Assembly: GCA_029891345.1 (NCBI GenBank)
Contig: CM056995.1
Coordinates: 216,818,547 to 216,882,546 of the forward strand
From: Dryococelus australis
Lineage: Eukaryota > Arthropoda > Insecta > Phasmatodea > Phasmatidae
Direction: 5' to 3'
Length of the DNA stretch: 64,000 nt
Part shown: positions 61,701-64,000 of the stretch, piece by piece
Position numbering within the stretch: the stretch's first letter is position 1
How the letters are laid out: every line of letters starts with the position of its first letter
Translations under genes and position numbers: made by a program
The notes under the pieces: model-generated
The model's input: the letters and a program-made list of their open reading frames with translations, nothing else
Told to the model about the DNA's origin: nothing
Database searches by the model: none

Positions 61701-62754
61701 CTCAAACCCTCCATTAACAACTGAAAACAATTCCCATGAGACAAAAACACGAGATTTTAAGAGGCCTTCCACCTCAGTTACAGAAGAAACCTTCATTAGC
61801 TCAAATCCACCATTAATAATTGAAAATGGTTCTTATGAACCCAATACACAACATTTTAGGAGGCCATTTACCACAATTACAGAAGAAACCTTTAGTAGCT
61901 CAAACTTACCAATAACCGTTGAAAACGATTCTCACTCAAGCCCACCAATAACCACTGAAAGTGGTTCTCACGAACCCAGAATACGAAATTTTAACTTTGT
62001 TCCGGCCACAAACAAGGACGAGTTCGCGAACGAAAACGAACCTACGGCAAGACCACAAAGGAGAAAGATGATAGTTAAGAAACGAAGACGACGACCTACA
62101 GGAGAAGGCCCGACTGGTGTCGGAGGAAATAAGGAAAACGAAGTAAATCAAGTGATAAGAAATTACAAAGATGATAAAGACGTCATTAAAGAGAAAGGAG
62201 AGAGTCTGGCAGCCCTTGAAGACACTAATCGCAATTTCATTTCGACAGAGTCTTCTCTTAGCGCAGAGTTCTATACGACAGCTGACTATAACGGTGATCA
62301 CTATGTGAAGTTGTCTATTTTGAATAAGTTAAACCATGATTTACCGGGACACGTGCCAGTGACAGGTAGTGACTACATAGAATCATCAGATTACAGTGAT
62401 TATGACAAGTATTCGTCTAGAGAAAGTTATGATTCGAGAACAACCGCGAACCCGGTAAACACATACACTTCTAGATTTGTGTATAGTTCAAGCAAGAATT
62501 CGAACGAAGTGCAAGATGAAAAAAGGATGCCGTCAGAACTGTCGCCTGAAGAATTGCCCAGTCTAAAGACGCCTTCTAGGCTGTCGACTGCGGCTTACGC
62601 AGAGGTGACTGACCGTCAAGGAGCGAGGGGAAGCTCTAGATTCCGAACCAATGAGAAGGTCGCCGGGAAGAGTCAGGATGTCACCAGAAGGAGAAAAGTC
62701 GTGAGGAAGAAGCGGCCGAACGCAGTCGCTGGCACGGAAGTTACTGATGAAGAG
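9170..62754 (+). CDS. Cht6: Chitinase 6 (group VI insect chitinase), internal part, 12 exons
   Basis: Secreted GH18 chitinase with a CBM14 domain and a giant Ser/Thr-rich tail; it hydrolyses or organises chitin in cuticle (role known from the family). Seen directly: twelve exons, all with GT-AG boundaries and matching phases (0-2, 2-0, 0-0, 0-0, 0-2, 2-1, 1-1, 1-1, 1-2, 2-2, 2-2, 2-0), join into one open frame of about 2,476 codons. Domain order is GH18 C-terminal half, Thr/basic linker, CBM14, acidic/Thr linker, then 1,868 residues of low-complexity Ser/Thr/Glu/Asn-rich sequence. This order is diagnostic of Cht6; Cht5, Cht7 and Cht10 lack such a tail. The N-terminus, including the DxxDxDxE catalytic motif, is missing because it lies upstream of base 1. 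Introns range from 273 bp to 15.9 kb and are full of transposons. The 3' end is uncertain: a splice donor overlaps the stop at 62758-62760. Confidence 0.93.
10077..10496 (+). mobile_element. TA-flanked MITE, full-length copy inside the Gypsy left LTR
   Basis: It has the same TIRs (diverged left end, good right end gtgaacagcctt) and is flanked by TA on both sides. It lies within the LTR of the retrotransposon and has no counterpart in the right LTR, so it inserted after the retrotransposon. Confidence 0.82.
11018..11401. mobile_element. 384-bp TIR element with 8-bp target-site duplication
   Basis: The ends are perfect 19-bp inverted repeats (CATAGACTAAATATGAGGT). The 8-bp word GGTGGGAC flanks both sides (11010-11017 and 11402-11409). 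The matching place in the right LTR (about 18042-18049) has the site once, with no insert. The 8-bp duplication suggests a hAT- or P-type transposase acting in trans. There is no coding capacity. Confidence 0.9.
11950..13200 (-). pseudogene. Gypsy integrase remnant
   Basis: Translating the - strand across several frames gives, in order: an H-D-S...G-x-L-G-x-x-K zinc-binding signature (about 13190-13090), a C-x2-C partner, the start of the catalytic core (WQVVHLDIFG...SRKGN...LLTVSD), a late core segment (WDRDCEFINFGFNSAVHDS), and a C-terminal end (LGHFVISKFLGPC...VLHIKEYVPR at 12240-12120). Many stops and frameshifts make it non-functional. Confidence 0.75.
13358..13940 (-). pseudogene. Gypsy RNase H and connecting domain remnant
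   Basis: 13594-13358 encodes IQHKECDIFTDNQVLSWSL and VHHVHGENNPVADALSR, the hallmark end of the Ty3/Gypsy RNase H domain. 13939-13757 encodes QAFVQLKEILITPPFLTLPD, the link between RT thumb and RNase H. They are separated by frameshifts. Confidence 0.85.
14015..14340 (-). pseudogene. Gypsy reverse transcriptase remnant (YVDD motif)
   Basis: The - strand encodes FNYVDDVIIYSDVFELHLGH, the catalytic YxDD box of reverse transcriptase, preceded by a degraded SLLGFPWG (normally IPMG) and followed by VLERFREVELMVTPD. This defines strand and order for the whole element. Confidence 0.88.
14568..14780 (-). pseudogene. Gypsy pol fragment between protease and RT
   Basis: An open - strand segment of about 70 codons (MPLCVALREDVARLREVFMV) lies where the protease-RT linker should be. 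Assignment is by position only. The stretch 14790-15850, between this fragment and 15856, is AT-rich and holds nothing recognisable; it may be a later insertion into the element. Confidence 0.4.
16311..16601 (-). pseudogene. Gypsy aspartic protease remnant
   Basis: It encodes VLEDTAAMHCVASWSFVKRL, matching the D-T-G-A-x-x-x-F-V-S active-site stretch of retropepsins, with the essential Gly changed to Ala. It continues LSIANGDML, as usual in Gypsy proteases. Confidence 0.75.
16697..17043 (-). pseudogene. Gypsy gag nucleocapsid remnant
   Basis: It contains one zinc knuckle (CVNCAVRGHTSNEC, C-x2-C-x4-H-x4-C) and the start of a second (KCFRCGG) before the frame is lost. The position upstream of the protease on the - strand fits gag. 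Confidence 0.8.
17650..18122 (-). mobile_element. Right (5') LTR of the decayed Gypsy element
   Basis: It is homologous to the left LTR (9528-11485) but shorter by an internal gap of about 1.06 kb. It contains a G run of 20 or more bases at about 17994-18013. It keeps the uninterrupted version of the site where the 384-bp element sits in the left LTR. Confidence 0.7.
18123..19617 (+). other. End of intron 1, no gene
   Basis: AT-rich, with a C run and CA repeat at 18386-18410 and a T run at 18920-18938. Nothing else was recognised before the exon 2 acceptor. Confidence 0.5.
19618..19747 (+). CDS. Cht6: Cht6 exon 2: GH18 domain, MxxxxYD segment
   Basis: It encodes YLDFMNILSYDYHSAFEPSV and continues through NHHSPLYP and an acidic stretch to QLCI. 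The M-N-I-L-S-Y-D motif is the conserved GH18 region whose Tyr-Asp pair lines the substrate cleft. The acceptor is tttgcgcag and the donor gtgagt. The exon enters in phase 2 (its first G completes the Arg codon) and leaves in phase 0. The HHSPLY segment is typical of group VI chitinases. Confidence 0.94.
19873..20127 (-). mobile_element. tRNA-derived SINE with 11-bp target-site duplication
   Basis: The - strand head carries a B box (cgaaccgggttcgattccc) and an A-box-like region. The body (gaaacgggagatccc, agagccgatgagggtga) is shared with 26700-26946, 41900-42160 and 47165-47412. TGAGTCAAAAG flanks both ends (19862-19872, 20128-20138). It fills much of the 603-bp intron 2. Confidence 0.88.
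20351..20536 (+). CDS. Cht6: Cht6 exon 3: GH18 domain, GIPTYGRSYTL segment
   Basis: It encodes 62 complete codons (186 bp, phase 0-0), containing LVVGIPTYGRSYTLF and GPGEQGDATREKGYLAYYE. G-x-P-x-Y-G-R is the conserved GH18 barrel-strand motif, and the GEQG...GYLAYYE stretch belongs to the chitinase insertion domain. The acceptor is ttatgtgcag and the donor gtaggt. It is strongly GC-rich. The exon is followed within about 65 bases by a minisatellite. Confidence 0.95.
20600..20985. repeat. Diverged minisatellite, unit about 20-22 bp
   Basis: Tandem variants of tcctggtaaatctgttcata repeat about 18 times with substitutions and small indels. It starts about 65 bases after exon 3 and is non-coding. 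Confidence 0.85.
21000..23284 (+). other. Rest of intron 3
   Basis: AT-rich, with one TIR element (21313-21599). The rest shows no gene, RNA or repeat I can support. Confidence 0.5.
21313..21599. mobile_element. TIR element of about 275 bp, probable TGATCA duplication
   Basis: The left end ccagtggcgtgcaatgcag and the right end gttcaccgcacgccattgg are inverted repeats of about 40 bp with mismatches; both arms include caaggtaagctgg. TGATCA lies immediately outside both ends and is a likely 6-bp target-site duplication. Confidence 0.75.
23285..23410 (+). CDS. Cht6: Cht6 exon 4: GH18 chitinase insertion domain
   Basis: It encodes 42 codons (126 bp, phase 0-0), starting ICENLEKNDWEVVQ and ending in GNQWVGYDDEDIVRRK. 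The QWVGYDDE motif closes the chitinase insertion (alpha+beta) domain and contributes to substrate binding. The acceptor is tggtcgcag and the donor gtgagt. Together with exon 3 it forms a phase-0 block, but skipping either would remove essential fold elements. Confidence 0.95.
23411..25100 (+). other. First half of intron 4
   Basis: AT-rich, no gene seen. A short (TA)n run lies near 24450. Confidence 0.5.
25104..25391. mobile_element. TIR element of about 285 bp
   Basis: The ends ccacctgtttttcacgaaaa and aaatcttttcgcgaaaaacaggtgg are inverted repeats of about 25 bp. There is no coding content. It abuts the next element at 25391. Confidence 0.7.
25391..26495. mobile_element. Foldback-like element with ACTGATT subterminal repeats
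   Basis: The ends are CTACACTCTA (25392) and TAGAGTGTAG (26494). Both subterminal regions are packed with variants of cactgattgaatcagtgaa in both orientations. The centre holds the long hairpin at 25806-26027 and a tRNA-like piece at about 25670-25715. It ends about 60 bases before exon 5. Confidence 0.65.
25806..26027. repeat. Long near-perfect inverted repeat (hairpin), arms about 105 bp, loop 10 bp
   Basis: The left arm 25806-25910 and right arm 25921-26027 are reverse complements with few mismatches (shared core gccattgcgatgcagatgtc). The loop is tttctcgtcc. A transcript through Cht6 intron 4 would fold into a long double-stranded stem. Confidence 0.92.
26556..26692 (+). CDS. Cht6: Cht6 exon 5: end of GH18 barrel
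   Basis: It encodes AKYVSENALGGIMFWAIDND, then DFRGKCHGRPYPLIEAGKEA. G-G-x-M-x-W-x-x-D-x-D-D-F is the last conserved GH18 motif, whose Trp sits at the base of the active site. The acceptor is gtgctcggcag and the donor gtgagt; it leaves in phase 2 (split Gly codon GG|A). A foldback-like element ends about 60 bases upstream, and a SINE begins about 10 bases after the donor. Confidence 0.95.
26700..26946 (-). mobile_element. tRNA-derived SINE just after exon 5
   Basis: Same family as 19873-20127: body words gagccgatgagggtg and gaaacaggagatcccc, with a - strand head containing cgggttcgattcccg and gggccacagtgctgtgg. It begins about 10 bases after the exon 5 donor. Confidence 0.85.
27131..27346 (+). 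mobile_element. Short derivative of the TA-flanked MITE family
   Basis: The left end (gcgataaactgagcactttt, then gaaagccctgc) and right end (aaaagtgttcactttactgt) match the family TIRs. The centre is unrelated to the 420-bp form but shares aataaacacagtgtatac with 44832-45065, so these two form a subfamily of about 220 bp. Confidence 0.72.
27478..27579 (-). mobile_element. SINE fragment cut off by a MITE
   Basis: tttagccggctcttgacatc, then gagagtcgatgagggtgag, matches the tail half of the SINE family. The next element, a MITE, starts at 27582. Confidence 0.7.
27582..28000 (+). mobile_element. TA-flanked MITE, full-length copy in intron 5
   Basis: A 419-bp copy with ends AAGGCTGTTCAC and gtgctcactttatcctgaac, TA on both sides (27580-27581, 28001-28002), and the internal blocks common to the family (tgtgtattc, gggcgcatgtcactcagtg). 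Confidence 0.85.
28030..28636. mobile_element. TIR element interrupted by a SINE
   Basis: The inverted ends taaaatgagtgcgcacgaat and cattcgtgcgcactcagttt (about 24 bp) define it. A SINE at 28302-28470 splits it. The body contains the ttcttactag/ttctctct blocks shared with 28651-28870 and 5825-6080. Confidence 0.7.
28302..28470 (-). mobile_element. tRNA-derived SINE with perfect 13-bp target-site duplication
   Basis: TGTTTGTATTCAC occurs at 28289-28301 and 28471-28483. The - strand head reads as a tRNA-like unit (gtggcgcagtcggttactgc as A box, ctaggttcgaatcctac as B box). The arms of a true acceptor stem do not pair, so this is not a tRNA gene. It is a different family from the SINE at 19873. 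Confidence 0.9.
28899..29024. mobile_element. Short palindromic TIR element, 46 bp before exon 6
   Basis: The inverted ends ctggcagttatctgggcgcg and cgcgcccagatatctgccag bracket about 70 bp of GC-richer sequence. There is no coding content. Confidence 0.75.
29042..29062 (+). promoter_or_regulatory. TG-repeat in the 3' splice site of exon 6
   Basis: A run of TG dinucleotides lies where the pyrimidine tract of the exon 6 acceptor should be (AG at 29069-29070). UG-rich tracts next to acceptors are known binding sites for TDP-43/CELF-type proteins in animals; a role here is inference. Confidence 0.5.
29071..29288 (+). CDS. Cht6: Cht6 exon 6: basic, Thr-rich linker
   Basis: It encodes about 72 residues: LTNEVSGGSGQKRKG, a Lys/Arg-rich run (GRKRKNKNR), a Thr tract (STTTSTTTTRRTTTTSTTT) and PKYVTPEPPTTPDPGS. 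This is the linker between the catalytic domain and CBM14; the PPTTPDPGS end is shared with other insect Cht6 proteins as I remember them. The phase matches on both sides (GG|A in, G|AC out, donor gtaagt). The acceptor is unusual: a TG-dinucleotide repeat followed by tggcggacag instead of a normal pyrimidine tract. Confidence 0.9.
29333..30610 (+). mobile_element. AT-rich repeat element with terminal minisatellite, copy 1
   Basis: 29333-29745 is a tandem array with a unit of about 46 bp (ccccaacaaaatatttgttt, tatagggccaaaaatatat), broken by a (TA)n run at 29495-29571. It continues with sequence homologous to the reverse complement of 50266-51012 (shared tgttagtgcatttattgat) and ends in ccaaacaaa-type repeats. 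Two tRNA-like pieces lie inside (30165-30235, 30350-30412; B box ggttcgaatccc), neither with a complete cloverleaf. Confidence 0.7.
30611..35100 (+). other. Intron 6, unassigned AT-rich stretch
   Basis: No convincing gene. Several open frames under 110 codons exist on both strands but none shows recognisable motifs. A (TA)-rich patch lies at about 34722-34760. Confidence 0.5.
35105..35192 (-). mobile_element. tRNA-like SINE head
   Basis: The - strand has an A box (tagctcagtgagtttgcgc) and a B box (gggttcgaagctcc) but no paired acceptor stem. Confidence 0.5.
35490..35566. repeat. G run and (GA)n microsatellite
   Basis: A G run of about 10 bases (from 35495) is followed by (GA)21 at 35525-35566. 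Confidence 0.95.
35883..36157. mobile_element. TIR element of 275 bp, ends CTAGTAC...ATGTCCGG
   Basis: The left arm (ctagtacgttaatgtccgga, then aaagtgacgttgaa) and right arm (ttcaacgtcacattagtaat, then tccggacatttttgtactag) are inverted repeats of about 50 bp. It is non-coding. Confidence 0.85.
36905..37617 (-). mobile_element. Tc1/mariner-like element with long TIRs, internally deleted
   Basis: Inverted repeats of about 180 bp (36905-37080 and 37435-37617; ends CAGGATGTTG) flank a short core. The - strand of the core (37431-37204) encodes PRSPDLNPLDFHLWGHLKAL, the C-terminal signature of Tc1/mariner-type transposases. The N-terminal two thirds of the transposase are gone. TA precedes the left end; the right has TG. 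Confidence 0.85.
37770..38156 (-). other. Open frame of 128 codons, unrecognised
   Basis: The - strand is open from 38156 to 37770. No motif was recognised and there is no sign of splice partners. A second - strand frame (38690-38328, 120 codons) lies next to it. Both are in sequence that is slightly GC-richer than its surroundings, so a decayed mobile element is possible; chance openness is equally possible. Confidence 0.2.
39190..40212. repeat. AT-rich region with recurring GTAAAATTAC/GTGTAAATTTAC words
   Basis: A segment of about 60 bp (caaattacacata..., aattaccaaaaattcgt) occurs at 39775-39835 and again at 40137-40190. Related gtgtaaa/tttacac words are scattered between 39230 and 40212. 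Termini are unclear. Confidence 0.55.
40213..41795 (+). other. Intron 6, unassigned stretch
   Basis: AT-rich, no feature recognised. Confidence 0.5.
41799..42160 (+). mobile_element. Two tRNA-derived SINEs, head to tail
   Basis: 41799-41890 is a tRNA-like head (gatgtggtgcagtg; cattcgggaggacccggatt; caaatccc). From about 41900 a second SINE of the 19873 family lies on the + strand (gggccgcgctggttgagtgg; gggatctcccgtttcc; cctcgttgttaagag). They appear fused or inserted end to end. Confidence 0.75.
42741..42811. repeat. (TA)n-(GT)n compound microsatellite
   Basis: Alternating TA for about 45 bp passes directly into (TG)n of about 28 bp. Confidence 0.95.
42812..44831 (+). other. Intron 6, unassigned stretch
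   Basis: AT-rich. A + strand frame at 43090-43299 is hydrophobic but short, with no support. Nothing else was recognised. Confidence 0.5.
44832..45065 (+). mobile_element. Short derivative of the TA-flanked MITE family
   Basis: It has family TIRs (gttcactgtaaagtaagcac; aaaagtgctcactttatcgt) around a short core shared with 27131-27346. It ends 133 bases before exon 7. Confidence 0.75.
45199..45321 (+). CDS. Cht6: Cht6 exon 7: CBM14 chitin-binding domain, first part
   Basis: It encodes DFKCKDEGFFPHPRDCKKYF, then WCLDSGPSNLGIVAHQFTCPSG, carrying the first four of six cysteines. The aromatic residues between cysteines (GFF, KKYFWC) are those used by peritrophin-A/CBM14 domains to bind chitin. 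The acceptor is cctcttgcag and the donor gttagt; the exon is symmetric (phase 1-1, 123 bp). It follows a 15.9 kb intron. Confidence 0.95.
45322..47160 (+). other. Intron 7, first part, no gene
   Basis: AT-rich; no coding or RNA signal was supported. A - strand frame at 46942-46556 (128 codons) has no recognisable motif. Confidence 0.5.
47165..47412 (-). mobile_element. tRNA-derived SINE in intron 7
   Basis: Same family as 19873-20127 and 26700-26946: aagagccgatgagggtga, gaaacgggagatcccc, - strand B-box region cgaacctggttcaatccc, and head ggggccgcggtgactgagcg. A G run and C runs follow at 47478-47527. Confidence 0.88.
47994..48418 (+). mobile_element. TA-flanked MITE, best-preserved copy, 54 bp before exon 8
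   Basis: A 425-bp copy with ends AAGGCTGTTCAC and GTGAACAGCCTT and TA on both sides (47992-47993, 48419-48420). Confidence 0.9.
48473..48754 (+). CDS. Cht6: Cht6 exon 8: end of CBM14, Thr tract and acidic tract
   Basis: It begins LVFNKAADSCDYARNVICKT, supplying cysteines five and six. Across exons 7 and 8 the spacing is C-x11-C-x5-C-x16-C-x12-C-x7-C, a CBM14 pattern. It continues with a Thr/Pro/Arg tract (KPSTTSRPTSRPTTR plus eight Thr), a highly acidic run of about 30 residues (EEEEYEEYEDDDEEAAPEG) and DPKVIQELINIIKKLG. It is symmetric in phase (1-1, 282 bp), with acceptor ggtgcttgcag and donor gtgagc. A full-length MITE ends 54 bases upstream. Confidence 0.94.
48755..50265 (+). other. Intron 8, first part
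   Basis: AT-rich, with a G run at about 49271-49287 and a T run of about 30 at 49550-49579. No gene was recognised. Confidence 0.5.
50266..51012 (-). mobile_element. AT-rich TIR element, copy 2 (inverted relative to 29333-30610)
   Basis: The ends are CACTGAGAAAAA and TTTTTGTCAGTG (12 bp, one mismatch). The reverse complement is collinear with 29745-30610 (shared tgttagtgcatttattgat, ttcgaa...atacag and gattcgaat blocks). It lacks the expanded tandem array of copy 1. Confidence 0.78.
51533..51957 (+). mobile_element. TA-flanked MITE, full-length copy in intron 8
   Basis: A 425-bp copy: left end taggctgtccacggtaaaat, right end tcgtgaacagcctt followed by TA, with all internal family blocks present. 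Confidence 0.87.
52417..52594 (+). CDS. Cht6: Cht6 exon 9: linker with GGVEQLERQL motif
   Basis: It encodes GVEQLERQLQQQEK, a Gly/Ser stretch (TSGGGTGGISRSLYNKVLAR) and an end in SSPQEPTTR. The junction with exon 8 reads IIKKLG-GVEQLERQL, a short predicted amphipathic helix that I also recall in other insect Cht6 proteins at the same place. Two other frames are open here, but only this one fits the phases on both sides (1 in, 2 out). The acceptor (gcgtgtatgcgggcag) has a poor pyrimidine tract; the donor is gtcagt. Confidence 0.88.
52661..52988 (+). mobile_element. TA-flanked MITE, internally deleted copy, 66 bp after exon 9
   Basis: Both family ends are present (ctgttcacagtgtgaactga; aaaagtgctgactttatcgt). 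About 100 bp is missing near the left, and an A run of roughly 30 bases has expanded inside. Confidence 0.85.
52989..53990 (+). other. Intron 9, first part
   Basis: AT-rich, with T-rich patches at about 53330-53360. No gene or repeat was recognised. Confidence 0.5.
54056..54810 (-). pseudogene. Tc1-like transposase remnant
   Basis: Read on the - strand with frame changes, the order CQEGTVQAAGGG (about 54410-54370), LLADHVHQFL, YQQQDKEPAS (the QQDNAPxH catalytic block, degraded), YPDLEIILTQS (from SPDLNPIE) and HLGCVESHMG follows Tc1 transposases. The part towards 54810 (ESGKTTTAREIFLGEEGI) may be its N-terminus. It is clearly GC-richer than flanking intron. Termini were not found. Confidence 0.65.
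55050..56003 (+). other. End of intron 9
   Basis: AT-rich, no feature recognised before the exon 10 acceptor. Confidence 0.5.
56004..56111 (+). CDS. Cht6: Cht6 exon 10: basic linker ending in YVTIQRNR
   Basis: It encodes 36 residues: YTSIFRNRPRGPQNEGLEE, then IPTKFERPKYVTIQRN and a split Arg codon. It is too short to stand out as an ORF and was found by phase and splice sites: acceptor tttttgataacag, donor gtgaga, phase 2-2, 108 bp. It is AT-richer than exons 1-9. Its final PKYVTIQRNR motif recurs at the exon 11/12 junction. Confidence 0.88.
   Translation, partial: VYVNIPKQAKRSSERRAGRNPNEIRAPEICDNPTK
56385..56591 (+). CDS. Cht6: Cht6 exon 11: acidic tract and YVNIRRERP motif
   Basis: It encodes PSTTAPAAEEDEDLDDEDYE and continues as a run of Asp/Glu, then KPVTTRTSAREYVNIRRERP and ADVTTPK. 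The acceptor is gcattctttcag; the donor gtacgt lies directly before an in-frame TAG (56598-56600), so reading through the donor would end in PKYV. It is symmetric (phase 2-2, 207 bp). The end PK joins exon 12 YTTIQRNKP, rebuilding the PKYxTIQRN motif of exon 10. Confidence 0.9.
57150..62754 (+). CDS. Cht6: Cht6 exon 12: giant Ser/Thr-rich exon with 33-residue tandem repeats
   Basis: It encodes 1,868 codons in one exon, starting after the acceptor ttttgtgtttcag with YTTIQRNKPTSEEVDEP. It is low-complexity extracellular-type sequence rich in Ser, Thr, Glu, Asn and Asp, with many N-x-S/T sequons, many STTT patches and no transmembrane segment. A homogenised 33-residue repeat occupies about residues 1205-1534 of the exon. 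Further on are two strongly basic patches (MIVKKRRRRP and RRRKVVRKKRP) and a Ser/Tyr/Asp segment (SDYIESSDYSDYDKYSS). Codon use is AT-rich, unlike exons 1-9. The exon ends GAAGAG|gtatga: a good donor in phase 0 that would skip the TGA at 62758. Without splicing the protein would end EEV. Confidence 0.92.
60763..61752 (+). repeat. Coding tandem repeat: ten 99-bp monomers as five 198-bp dimers
   Basis: Each monomer encodes 33 residues built on NFKRPFTTVTEEIIS. A-type monomers continue TSNSPIAKENNSPEPKIR; B-type monomers continue (R/T/L)SNPPLTTENNSHETKTR. A and B alternate strictly, so the true period is 198 bp: the A-type start recurs at 60763, 60961, 61159, 61357 and 61555. Copies are nearly identical at the DNA level. 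Each monomer carries an N-N-S sequon except the ninth (NNA). Degenerate units flank the array before 60763 and at 61753-61980. Confidence 0.95.
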
Positions 62755-64000
62755 GTATGAGAACCACCACATTTATTCCTGGCTACCTTCGCTCTCAAAC
62801 ACTAACCACATATTCAAGTTAACTATGGATTATGGGCAAACAAACATCTACTGCTTGTAGTTTTGCTGGGACATTCATCGGTTCAAACGAATGACTGAAC
62901 TGGATGCGTGTTGTTCTTGGGAGATCGCTTCGTAAGTTTCAAGAGGTTTCTCTGTGCTTAGTTGGTGCATTATAATATAAGAAATTAACATTACTGTGGC
63001 TTAAAAACTAATGACGGTAGATTGAGTAGTGATTTTGTTATGTTGTTGTCTGGGAAAGCTATTATAAGCAAATTTTATGGGTTGGAAAAATTTAAACTTC
63101 ATTGGATACCATAATGCTGAAATGAAATTAGCTACGACTCTGTGTTATTTAAAAGTGCATAAAATATCCAATCGCTTTAAGTATTAAATCTGCTGGACTG
63201 TCTAACAAATTAATTATTTCCTGTTTTCCTTTAACACTGCTGATCATCCATTAAATACAGAAGACTTTGTGACAGCTGAAAAATTTTATATGACAATTTT
63301 CTTCATAACAGAGGCTATCCTCTATAATACAGGTTTGGACTTCATTACTTGTTATTAACATGCATGTTTTAGACTAGTTAATAACTCTATTTTATAGGAT
63401 GGTTGAAATATTATGTATACTATTATAATTTACTGTAGTAGGTAGTACTTGATACAGTTAGTGTATATTTTTGTTTTGTAAATAGTAACAGCGGGCCCAT
63501 GCGTGTGGGAATATAACGCGCCAGGTGAGTTAAGCATGCCTTGCATGCAGTGGACAGTCTAAGAGTACGAAATGTAGTCATAATAATAGTTTTCCTGAAT
63601 TTATAAGCATGTACAGAGGACATGAAGTTAATAGCAGCTGTGAAGAGTAAATTTATTGTTTTTTACCATAGACACTAAACTAATCTAAAAAAAAAAACTT
63701 TTTAAATAATAACACTACTGCAAAATGTACTTACATATGCCCTTAAATATTAAAACAAATTCATTAAAATTAAAAATTTAATAGGCATAGTAGAAATACA
63801 TCAATAGTAAAATGTAATTTTCAAAATACTTTCTTTTTTTTAACTACACTTATGCATCAGTGATATAGTAAATTAAAAAGAGTTTCTATATGTAATATTG
63901 TCTACTTAATTGGAGAAAATAGCGGAAGTGTGATATTTCAATTTTTTCTGTTGACCGAGCAATAATTATAGTTGAAAGCTATTAATTACACTATAATATT
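62755..64000 (+). other. Probable intron 12 (or 3' UTR) of Cht6
   Basis: AT-rich, with no coding potential and no repeat element recognised. If the donor at 62755 is not used, this would be the 3' UTR after the TGA at 62758-62760. I see no canonical AATAAA polyadenylation signal here, which mildly favours an intron. Confidence 0.6.

Noticed and set aside
60609..61796. 395-codon open frame on the - strand opposite exon 12
   Set aside because: It mirrors the tandem repeat exactly: a stop-free antisense frame of one 99-bp unit is copied ten times. It has no splice context or motif of its own, so it is a shadow.

Overview
The window is a piece of an AT-rich, repeat-laden insect nuclear genome. 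It lies inside one very large gene on the + strand. Twelve consecutive coding exons, with perfectly matching intron phases, encode the chitinase-6 (Cht6, group VI insect chitinase) architecture. They run in this order: the C-terminal half of a GH18 catalytic domain (exons 1-5), a Thr/basic linker (exon 6), a six-cysteine CBM14 chitin-binding domain split across exons 7 and 8, acidic and Thr-rich linkers (exons 8-11), and a giant 5.6 kb Ser/Thr-rich exon 12. Exon numbers are local to the window. The first part of the protein (signal peptide and the GH18 segment with the DxxDxDxE catalytic motif) lies upstream of base 1. The gene may also continue downstream, because exon 12 ends in a good 5' splice site that overlaps its only stop codon. 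About 2,476 residues are encoded here. Recognition rests on remembered similarity to insect Cht6 proteins; no search was run. The species is not identifiable from the sequence. The long TE-filled introns would fit a large-genome hemimetabolous insect, but that is inference.

Layout. 1-9169: an upstream intron with a truncated MITE, two copies of a TIR element, and two defective copies of an unrecognised protein-coding repeat. 9170-9294: exon 1. 9295-19617: intron 1, mostly a decayed Ty3/Gypsy retrotransposon on the - strand (LTRs about 9.53-11.49 kb and 17.65-18.12 kb). The left LTR carries two later insertions, one a 384-bp TIR element with a clean 8-bp target-site duplication. 19618-29288: exons 2-6, separated by short introns holding tRNA-derived SINEs, a minisatellite, several MITEs and a near-perfect hairpin with arms of about 105 bp (25806-26027). 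29289-45198: intron 6 (15.9 kb), with an AT-rich tandem array, mariner-like and other TIR elements, SINEs and large stretches with nothing recognisable. 45199-56591: exons 7-11, interleaved with MITEs, a SINE and a broken Tc1 transposase. 57150-62754: exon 12. 62755-64000: probable intron.

The most striking features are three. First, a homogenised higher-order repeat in exon 12: five tandem copies of a 198-bp, 66-residue dimer. Second, the way transposable elements crowd to within a few tens of bases of the conserved exons without breaking them. Third, the long intronic hairpin in the sense orientation. No CRISPR, operon, rRNA or functional tRNA gene was found.
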